Shown here: one piece after another, positions 56,129 to 64,000 of the stretch
Position numbering within the stretch: the stretch's first letter is position 1
How the letters are laid out: every line of letters starts with the position of its first letter
DNA from: Heterohyrax brucei
Lineage: Eukaryota > Chordata > Mammalia > Hyracoidea > Procaviidae
Length of the DNA: 64,000 nucleotides
Direction of reading: 5' to 3'
Assembly: GCA_028571685.1 (NCBI GenBank)
Contig: CM053141.1
Location: forward strand, 50,342,333 to 50,406,332
The notes under the pieces: model-generated
Seen by the model: the letters and a program-made list of their open reading frames with translations, nothing else
Databases searched by the model: none
Told to the model about the DNA's origin: nothing
Position numbers and translations under genes: made by a program

Positions 56129-59100
56129 ATGACAGCACTAAATATATACCTATCAATAATCGCACTGAATGTAAATAGACTGAACACTCCAATAAAGTGA
56201 CAATGAGTGACATCCTGGATCAAAGGACATGATCCTTCTATATGGTACTTACAAGAAACACACCTTAGACTCAAAGATATGAACAAACTGAAAATCAAAG
56301 GATTGAAAAATATACACCAAGCTAACAACATACACAGAAGAGAAAAAGTGGCAATACTAATCTCATATAAAATAGAATTTAATGTAAAACTCACCATCGT
56401 GGACAGGATGGTCACTATCACTGCTGAAAATATCAGTGCATAAGCAGGATATAACAATATTAAATATTTTTGGACCCAGTACCAGAGCATCTAAATATAC
56501 TGAACAAACACTGACAACATTGAAAAGTGAAATCGATTACAACAATAGTTGGCAACTTCAATACTCCACTTTAAGTAATGGACAGAATATCCAGAAGGAA
56601 GTTCAGTAAAGATACAGAAAATCTTATGCTAACAATTAACCAAGTAGACATGACTGACATAGAGAGAACTTTTTAACCCATCAACAGATAAGTACAGCTT
56701 CTTCTCCAATGCCCATGGAACATTTTCCAGAATAGACTATTTGTTAGGGCATAGAGCAAGTCTCAAAAAATCCAAACAACTGAATTATTGCAAAGCCTCT
56801 TCTCAGACTGTAAGACATCAAAACCAAAATCAATAGCAGAGAAAACATAGATAGAAATTTGAACCCATGGAAACTGAACAACATATTGCTCAAAATCCAT
56901 GAGTTGTAGAAGAAATCAAGGACAAAGTAAAGAAATTTAAAGGATTCAAACAAGACTGAAAACATGCCCTACCAGTACCTGTAGCATACAGCAAAAGCAG
57001 GGCTCAGAGCTCAAATTACTTCTAAAAAGGCACACATCTGGAATGAATGAAGGGCCCAAACTAAAAAGAATTAATTCTGTAGCTTGAACAAGTAGAAAGA
57101 GCAACAGAGGAATCTCTCAGGCACCAGAAGAAAAGAGATAATGAAGATTAGAGAAGAACTAAATGAACTAGAGAATAGAAAAACAATTGAAAACATTAAC
57201 AAAAAACAAAAGCTAGTTTTTCGAAAAGATCAATAAAATTGATAAACCACTGGCTAAACTTACAAGAGAAAAGAAGGAGCAGAAACAAATAAACTGAATA
57301 AGAAATGAAATTGGAGATGTCACAATAGACCCAACTAAACTGACAGCATTGTAACAGAATACTACACAAGACTACATGCTAAAAGATTTGAAAATCTAGA
57401 GGAAATAGACTAATTCCTAGATTCATATCACCTACCAAAACTATCACGAGAAGTAGAACAACTTTATAAACCCATCACAAGGAAGAAATTGAGAAAGTCA
57501 TAAAAAAAACTACCAACCAAGAAAGTCCTGGCCCAGATGGCTTCACTGGAAAATTCTACCAAACTTTTAGAGATGAGTTAACTCCAATACTACTGAGGCT
57601 ATTTCATAGCATAGAAAGGGATGGAATTACTCCCAAATTCATTTTATCATGCTACCACAACCCTGATATCAAACCCAGGGAAAGATCCCACTAAAAAAAA
57701 AAAAAAAAATTACAGACCAATATCACTCATGAAGTTAGAAGCAAAAATCGTCAACAAAATCCTATCCAAAAGAATTCAACAACATATCAAAAAAAATAAC
57801 TCATCATGATCAAGTTGGATTTATACCAGGGGTGCAAGGCTGGTTCAGCATCAGAAAAACAGTTGATGTGATCAGCCACACAAAAAGCACAAAAGACAAG
57901 AATCATCCAATTTTGTCAATTGATACAGAAAAGGCATTTGACAAAGTCCAAAACTGGTTCATACTAAACCCTCTCAACAAGATAAGAATAGGAAGGAAAT
58001 TCCTCAGTGCAATAAGTGGCATCTACACAAAATTAACTGCCTATATCATCCTGAATGGAGACAGACTGAAAGAATTCCCCTTGAGAATGCTAACTAGACA
58101 GGGATGCCCACTCTCACTGCTTCTATTCAACATTGTACTAGAGGTTCTAGCCAGAGCAATCAGACAAGACAAAGAAACAAAGAGTGTCTACACTAGCAAA
58201 GAAGAAGTAAAAATCTCCGTATTTGCAGATGATATGACTGTATATGCAAGAATCCTAAAGAGTCCGTAAGTATGCTACTGGAAACAATAGAAGAGTCCAA
58301 CAAGTATCAGGATATAAGATAAACGTAAGTAAATCAGCAGGATTCCTTTATACCAACAAAGAGATCACCAAAGAAGAAATCACCAACTCAATACCATTTA
58401 TGATAGCCCCCAAGAAGATGAAATATCTAGGAATAAATGTAACTAGATAAATAAGAGACCTCTATGAGAGAACTACAAGACCTTACTGCAAGAAACCACA
58501 AGAGACTTACATAAATCGAGAAACCTACCCTGCTCATAGATAGAAAGACAACATTGTGAAAATGGCTATTTTACCCAAAGCGATCTACATATATAATACA
58601 ATCCCATAAAAATTTCAGTGTCATTTTTTAATGAGATGTAGAAATGAATCACCAAATTTGTTGGGAACTGAAGAAACTCCAGATAAGGTACAGCACTATT
58701 TAAGAGGAACACAGTGGGAGGCTTCACATTACCCAACTTTAGAACTTATTACACCACCACAATAGTCAAAACAGTTGGGTACTGGTACAAAAAGACACAT
58801 ATAGACCAATGGAACAGAGCTGATACTCCAGAGATGCCACCATCCTCTTAAGAACAGTTAATATTCGATGAAGGCCCTCATACTATAAACTGGAGTAAAA
58901 ACAGTCTCTTTAGCAAATGGTGCTGTCAAAATTGGATATCCAGCTGCAAAAAATTGAAACAAGATCCATATCTCACACCTTACACAAAAACCAACTTGAA
59001 ATGGATCCAAGAACTAAACATCAAACCTAAAACAACAAAGATCATGCAAGAAAAACAGGTTCAACAGTGGAAGTTCTAATACACAGCTTAAACAGACTTC

Positions 59101-59893
59101 AAACTTTGAGAAAGAAAACATAACCAACAGAAGAGAAAAATAGATAAACAGGAACTACTAAGAACAAAACACTTTTGCTCATCCAAATACTTTACCAAAA
59201 GAATTAAAAGACCACTACAGAATGGGAAAGAATATTTCACAACTCCCTGTTGGACTGATATCTGGTCTCCATAATCTACAAGATACTGCAAAATATCAAG
59301 AAAAAAGGTAAATAATCCAATTAAGTGATGGGCAAAGGAGTAGACAGATACTTCACCAAAGAGAACATACAAGCAGACAAACACACATGAGGAAATGCTC
59401 ACGATCATTAGCTATCAGAGAAATCCAAATCAAAACTACATTGAGATACCATCTCACCCCAACAAGGATGGCCAGAATTGAAAAAATGCATAACAACAAA
59501 TGTTGGAGAGGCTGTGGAGAGACTGAAACTCTCCTACATTGCTGGTGGGATTGCAAAATGGTACAATCTCTTTGGAAAGCAATTTGGCACTTGCTTAAAA
59601 ACCTGGAAACAGATACACTATTTGATCCAGCAGTCTCACTGCTCGGAATATATCCTGCAGAAGCAGGCTATCACACAGATACACGCATAGGAATGTTCAT
59701 TTCAGTAGAGTTCACAACAGCAAAAAGACGGAATCAACCCGGATGCCCATCAACAGATGAATGGACAAACAAATTATGGTACATATACTCAATGGAACAC
59801 TATGCAATGATAAAGAACAATGGTGATTTTAGGCAGCATCTTATAACCTGGTTTCAATTAGAAGACATTATGTTGAGTGAAAGTAGTCAGTGA
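56129..59893 (+). pseudogene. L1-C ORF2, broken
   Basis: Starts ATGACAGCACTAAATATATA. The endonuclease has lost catalytic residues: GDFN reads GNFN (GGCAACTTCAATACTCC, about 56,550) and the SDH box reads TCAGACTGT, so the His is replaced by Cys. The reverse transcriptase piece 57,832-58,269 (145 codons) includes [21 protein letters not shown] and FADD (58,222-58,233). The last piece 59,387-59,893 (168 codons) ends with [20 protein letters not shown], the intact C-terminal Cys motif. An 18-A run near 57,691-57,709 breaks the frame. Confidence 0.88.
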
Positions 59894-60882
59894 CAAAAGG
59901 ACAAATATTGTATGAGACCTGTAGTATGAGAACTTAAAAATAGACTCATGTACAGAAGACTCTTTTAAGTCTACAAGCTTGGAGAGGGAAGGAGAGACAG
60001 ATTAGATAGCTGATAAAATTTTGTTTAGGTGAAAGCAGTGACAGCGCACAGTAGAAAGTAGGTCAACTTAACTGGACTTCACCATAAACTGAAAACTCTT
60101 CTAATCTCAACCCTACATTGCAAGGATAGAGTAGCAGGCGCAGGGTCTGGGGACCATGCTCTAAGGGAACATCAAGGCCAATTGGCATAACTAGCCTATT
60201 GCTAAGAGAATCTTCTGCACCCCCTGTTGGTGGGTGACATCTGGGTTCTTAAAAGCTAGCGAGCTCCATCTGAAGTACATCAAATGTTCCCAGCTCATCC
60301 GGAACAGATGATCACCGAGAACAGAACAATATGAGGAAAAACATGCTTAGGAGATACAAGAGCCCACGTGAATGGAAGACTATATCAACACACGACCAGA
60401 AGAACTAGATGGTACCTGACCACCACCAAAGGCAGCCGTGCTGGGGCACACAATGTAGAGTCCCTGTGGCAACACGTGAAAAAGAGGGGTATGGCTCAAG
60501 ATCTCTGCTAAACGACTACAACTGATGGTCCGATGGCCTGGGGGATGCCCTGGGCACGTGGCTCCAAGACCTACTGCTGCCCTGACCAGAAAACACTACT
60601 GAGGTCAACTCTTCAGATAGAAATGCACTGCTCTTGGGGATGCAACATGACAATATGGTGTGCATACTTTATGGCTCGATGCATTTATAGATCTCCTTCT
60701 AAATGGGAGAGAAGAGGGTGGAGAGGAGGGGAAAGGAGCTTGTTAAGAGGATATGAGAAGTATAGAATGAAAAGGAGGAGTGTGCTGTCACTGTGCAAGG
60801 AGAGCAGAAGGAGCTGCAGACAGGTGGGCATGCAAAATTAATTTTGATTGTATACTTTCACTTAATTGCAATAAAAAAGAAA
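59894..60882 (+). other. L1-C 3'UTR
   Basis: GTCAGTGACAAAAGGACAAA, AAGGCCAATTGGCATAACTA, TGGGTTCTTAAAAGCTAGCG, CACTTAATTGCAATAAAAAA. The polypurine tract is reduced to GAGAGGGAAGGAGAGAC (about 59,981). Confidence 0.75.
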
Positions 60883-60896
60883 AAATATGCGATTTA

Positions 60897-61030
60897 ACAT
60901 TGGTGATTAAAAATCACCATAACTGATTGCAGGACATTCAGATCACCCTAAAAAGAAGCCCTGCACCTATTAGCAGGCATGCTTCATCCATTTCATCCCA
61001 CAACCACAAAACAAACAAAAAGAAAGAAAT
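60897..61030 (-). mobile_element. Ancient antisense L1, part 2
   Basis: CATTGGTGATTAAAAATCAC, GATCACCCTAAAAAGAAGCC, CCTATTAGCAGGCATGC: the continuation of the old L1 3' region interrupted by L1-C. Confidence 0.6.
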
Positions 61031-61034
61031 CCAA

Positions 61035-61232
61035 TCCTTTGTCATGAAGTTGTTGATTCCAACTCATGGTGACCCTGTATGTTACAGTGTGGAACTGTTC
61101 CACAGAATTTTCTAGGCTGTAAAATAACAGATCACCTTTCTCCCGTGGCACTGCTGGGTGAGTTTCAACTGCTGGCCTTTCACTTAATAGATAAATGTAA
61201 ACCATTTGTACCACCTGGGCATCACTCTGAAC
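61035..61232 (-). mobile_element. AfroSINE-type SINE, longer old variant
   Basis: GTTGTTGATTCCAACTCATG, GGTGACCCTGTATGTTACAG, AACAGATCACCTTTCTCCCG, GGGTGAGTTTCAACTGCTGG. Inserted into the ancient L1. Confidence 0.7.
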
Positions 61233-61234
61233 CT

Positions 61235-61445
61235 AAATTAAACCAAACCTGTTGTGGTGGAGTCAATTCCACCCTATAGGGTCAATGACTCTATAGGACA
61301 AAGTCAAAGTGCCTCAATTTCCAAAGCAGTCATCTTTACAGAAGCAGATGCTGTTATCTTTCTTCCATTTAACAGGTATTGGCTCCAACAGCCCATCTTT
61401 TTGGTTAGCAGCCGAGTGCTTAACCACTGCTTCACTAGGATTCCA
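61235..61445 (-). mobile_element. AfroSINE-type SINE, longer old variant
   Basis: AAACCAAACCTGTTGTGGTG, GAGTCAATTCCACCCTATAG, TTACAGAAGCAGATGCTGTT, TTTTTGGTTAGCAGCCGAGT, CTTAACCACTGCTTCACTAG. Full length, placed in tandem with the preceding SINE. Confidence 0.75.
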
Positions 61446-61957
61446 ATCCATAGGCAACCAATAATCTACTTTCTCTGTAGAGTTGTTTATGCTGAACATT
61501 TTGTATAAATACAATCACATAAAATGTGTATGTGTGTTTGCACGTGTATGACTTCCTTCACTTAACATAATGTTTTCAAGGTTCATTCATGTTATGGCAT
61601 GTTATCAATACTTCACTCCTTTTTATTGCTGAATAATACACAATGGTGTGCATACATCACATTTTATTTAGCTATTTTCATCAGCTGACTGACATTAGGG
61701 TTGTTTCCACCTTTTGGTTATTATGGCTGTTATGAAAAATACTGCTATGTACATTTGTGCCAAGTTTTTATCTGGATGTATTTTCATTTTTTTTTTGGAT
61801 GTGAAATTGAACATGGTAACACTGTTTAATCTTTTGAAGAACTTGCAGAATGTTTTCCAGAGTTACTGGACCATTTTATATTCCTACCAGAAGTTTTTGA
61901 GGGTTCTGATTTCTTGACCTTCTTGTTAATGTGTGTTGTTATCTGGCTTATACAAGA
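61446..61957 (-). mobile_element. Ancient antisense L1, part 3
   Basis: TACTTTCTCTGTAGAGTTGT, CTTCCTTCACTTAACATAAT, AAGGTTCATTCATGTTATGG, GGTTGTTTCCACCTTTTGGT: the typical antisense end of old L1M ORF2 and 3'UTR. It stops at the SINE at 61,958. Confidence 0.65.
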
Positions 61958-62108
61958 TGGATCCCTGGTGGTGAAGTGGTTAAGAGCTTGGCTGTTAAAC
62001 AAAAGGTTAGCAGTTGGAATCTACCAGCTGCTCCTTGGAATCCATTTGAGGCTGTTTTACACTGTCCTAGTGGGTTGTTATGAATTGGAATCTACAGCAA
62101 TAGGCTAT
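61958..62108 (+). mobile_element. AfroSINE-type SINE
   Basis: GGATCCCTGGTGGTGAAGTG, AACAAAAGGTTAGCAGTTGG, AGCTGCTCCTTGGAATCCAT, GTTGTTATGAATTGGAATCT, ending ACAGCAATAGGCT. Full length, inside the old L1. Confidence 0.82.
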
Positions 62109-62650
62109 TTATTTATATTTTTTATTGGTCATTAGATTTTGGGGGAGTGGGAGGTTTAGGCTGATTGATAGGTGTAGGGCCAATGCAAAGAGTTAAGCAT
62201 TTATTTTTATTTTCATTCTTCTCTTGCCTTAGGTACTCAGGGACTATAGACTTTCCTCCTCCAAAAAATAAAAGAACTGGAGGTGCACTGATCATATTCT
62301 CTGTAGACCTGGTAGGTCAGCTGTGGGCTGACTAATGTGATAATAAATATAAGACTGAAATCTTATACATAAACTAGAGGATGGAAGCATTATGGAACTT
62401 TTGATCATTGAGTAATATGACTTAGTCTTTTGTCAATGTAAAGTTTGGGAGCACAGATACCATTACCTTCTGGGTACAAGTCTACATTCAAGTATGATCC
62501 ATGTAGCAGTCCAGGGCTAAAAAAGAAAAATGACTAATGACTAACAAGACGTCGAAGTCAGTGAATTCAAATTATTTAAAATATTTAAAAATGAAGACTC
62601 CTGATCATACTTACAAATTTGTATATTTTAAGAAGGTATCTCCCTAGGCA
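62109..62650. other. End of the old L1 and unassigned sequence
   Basis: The first 25 bases (TTTATTGGTCATTAGATTTT) may be the end of the ancient L1. The rest has no recognised feature. Confidence 0.4.
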
Positions 62651-62688
62651 TAGCCAAGCCAAGCTAAGTGCCGTCGAGTGAGATCCCT
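62651..62688 (-). mobile_element. Tail-only AfroSINE fragment
   Basis: AGCCAAGCCAAGCTAAGTGC followed by CGTCGAGTGAGATCCC. Antisense SINE tail with three GCCAA-type units and preserved CpGs. Confidence 0.65.
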
Positions 62689-62699
62689 AAGCATAATCA

Positions 62700-62835
62700 A
62701 ACTGTAATAATGAAATTCAAGTACTCATTTTTCAGATGAGAAACTAAGGATCAAAGAAATTAAAGGATTTATGCAACTAAGATGTTATTGGAAATATTAA
62801 TAGAAATGAGAACTGGAACTGAGATCTAACCATAG
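62700..62835 (+). repeat. Ancient MIR/L2-type repeat
   Basis: CATTTTTCAGATGAGAAACT, AAGGATCAAAGAAATTAAAG and GAACTGGAACTGAGATCTAA follow the typical order of an old mammalian repeat. Strongly diverged. Confidence 0.5.
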
Positions 62836-62844
62836 TAACGTTCT

Positions 62845-63500
62845 CTTTTCAGTATTATTTGAGTTATTTTTTTACTTTTTATTTTTCTGTGGCAAAATAT
62901 GTACAACACAAAATTTGTCATTGTAATCATTTTCCAAGTAGCAATTCAGTGACATCAGTCACATTCAATGTGCTGTACAACCATCAACATTACTTATTTC
63001 CAAAAAGTTTTCATCACCCCAAATAACAACTCATTGTCCTTAAGTAACAGCTTCCATTCCCTTCTCCTGCCAGCCTCTGGCCCTGCTGGCACTGAGTCAA
63101 CTTCGACTCATAGCAACCCTATAGAACAGAATAGAACTGCCCCAACGGCTTTCCAGGGCTGTAATCTTTATAGAAACAAAGTGTCATATCTTCCTTGGGA
63201 CGAGCAACTGGTAGGTTTGAACCACTGACTTTTTTGTAAACAGTTAAGTGCTTAACCACTGCACCATCAGAAATTCACTAATCAATATTTTGTCTCTTAG
63301 TGTTTGACTAAATATTTCCTATAAGTAGGTCATGCAATATTTATCTTTCTGTGTCTTATTTCACTCAGAATCATGTTTACAAGGTTCATGCATGTCATAG
63401 CATGTATCACAACTTCATTTTTTATGGCTGCATAATAGTGCATTGTATGTATGTATATCCCACATTTTGTTTATTCATTCAATTATTTTTTGAGTCAAGA
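62845..63500 (-). mobile_element. Second ancient antisense L1 3' end, split by a SINE
   Basis: TTATTTTTCTGTGGCAAAAT, TTTTCATCACCCCAAATAAC on the left. After the SINE come TATTTCACTCAGAATCATGT, AAGGTTCATGCATGTCATAG and CATAATAGTGCATTGTATGT. This is the antisense 3' region of another L1M-type element, the same region as in the copy at 60,897-61,957. Confidence 0.6.
63073..63280 (-). mobile_element. AfroSINE-type SINE, longer old variant
   Basis: GCTGGCACTGAGTCAACTTC, GACTCATAGCAACCCTATAG, GCTGTAATCTTTATAGAAAC, CAACTGGTAGGTTTGAACCA, GTGCTTAACCACTGCACCAT. Full length; interrupts the old L1. Confidence 0.8.
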
Positions 63501-64000
63501 ATAAAGGTAGATATGCTTCTTAATGATATAAGGCAAAGGGAATATTTGATAAGATCATGATTAATTTAGATTTAACTAACTCTATAATTCAGTTTCTCCT
63601 CTCTTCCTTCTGAGTTTTGTTTTATGACCACTCATTTAAAATAACTATCTCATTCTGGGATCCACATGCTTACTTGGTTTCTACCACTAACCAAGTATAG
63701 TATTAGGCATCAATGTCACATGCTTGGACATGGATAAAATACTATACAAATACTATATCTATATGAAGGAGATTAATTTATAATTGTGTAGCAAAAATTG
63801 ATACTCTAACAAAGGTTGGCCTGATTTTTTATTAGACAAAAGTGCACAGTGAACTTGATTGATATAAATCAACATAAGCAGTTTTCTTGTGAACTAATAA
63901 ACCTCCCTACAGAGTAAAATAAAACAAAGCGAACCAAAACTAAACAAAAAATTACCTTGAATATAAACAATGCATAGATATCTACAAAATCTTATTATTG
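63501..64000. other. AT-rich sequence, no feature recognised
   Basis: No repeat body, RNA gene or coding frame is supported to the end of the window. Confidence 0.45.

Larger units (their letters stand above)
53734..60882 (+). mobile_element. L1-C: full-length older LINE-1 with target-site duplications
   Basis: Begins TGGGTGGGGCTAAGATGGAA and ends TTGCAATAAAAAAG. The duplication AAATATGCAATTTA (53,720-53,733) and AAATATGCGATTTA (60,883-60,896) has one mismatch in 14. It has the same layout as L1-A but higher divergence, and no long frame survives except pieces of ORF2. It inserted into an older antisense L1, whose sequence continues on both sides. Confidence 0.9.

Noticed and set aside
57691-57709. 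Long A run inside L1-C, considered as a retrogene tail
   Set aside because: ORF2 sequence continues on both sides in L1 order, so it is an expanded A tract and not an insertion end.

Overview
The window is intergenic or intronic DNA from a mammal and holds no cellular gene that I can support. No open frame outside transposons is longer than about 120 codons or looks like a known protein, and I see no rRNA, functional tRNA, CRISPR array or prokaryotic operon. The repeats point to an afrotherian, most likely a paenungulate such as an elephant. There are more than 20 bodies of a tRNA-derived SINE of the AfroSINE type, several copies of a BovB-like RTE LINE ending in (CAA)n, a distinct L1 lineage, and MaLR-type solo LTRs. 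The species is inferred from recalled repeat families and could not be tested by a search.

Layout. Positions 1-12,500 hold an old antisense L1 (674-2,530), scattered SINEs, tail-only SINE fragments and MaLR/ERVL LTR remnants. Positions 13,075-15,345 form a three-layer nest: an old LTR split by an RTE copy, which is itself split by a younger LTR. Positions 18,815-22,280 hold a nearly full-length RTE with two SINEs inside it. Positions 24,638-31,820 hold the best preserved element, a full-length L1 (L1-A) with target-site duplications. L1-A sits inside an unidentified older retroelement (about 24,200-32,060). Positions 34,165-34,886 hold two opposed MaLR-like LTRs, and 37,145-37,805 an antisense RTE 3' end. 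Positions 37,931-45,145 hold a second full-length but decayed L1 (L1-B), and 48,179-49,394 a 5'-truncated antisense L1 (L1-D). Positions 51,463-52,700 hold another RTE. Positions 53,734-60,882 hold a third, older full-length L1 (L1-C), inserted into an ancient antisense L1 whose remainder runs to about 62,135 and is further cut by SINEs. The rest is AT-rich unique sequence with a few ancient MIR/L2-like repeats.

How the parts relate. The L1s are autonomous elements with ORF1 (RNA-binding chaperone) and ORF2 (endonuclease plus reverse transcriptase), and all copies here are dead. The RTE and the AfroSINE share their 3' end, which fits RTE enzymes having mobilised the SINE. The points most worth a second look are: an L1-A ORF1 that is open but carries an out-of-frame core because of compensating deletions; an in-frame 30-base SINE-tail-like insertion beside the reverse transcriptase active site of L1-B; tandem units in the 5'UTRs of L1-A and L1-B; an unusually long ORF1-ORF2 spacer with a possible small ORF; a family of tail-only SINE micro-insertions; and the orphan retroelement around L1-A.
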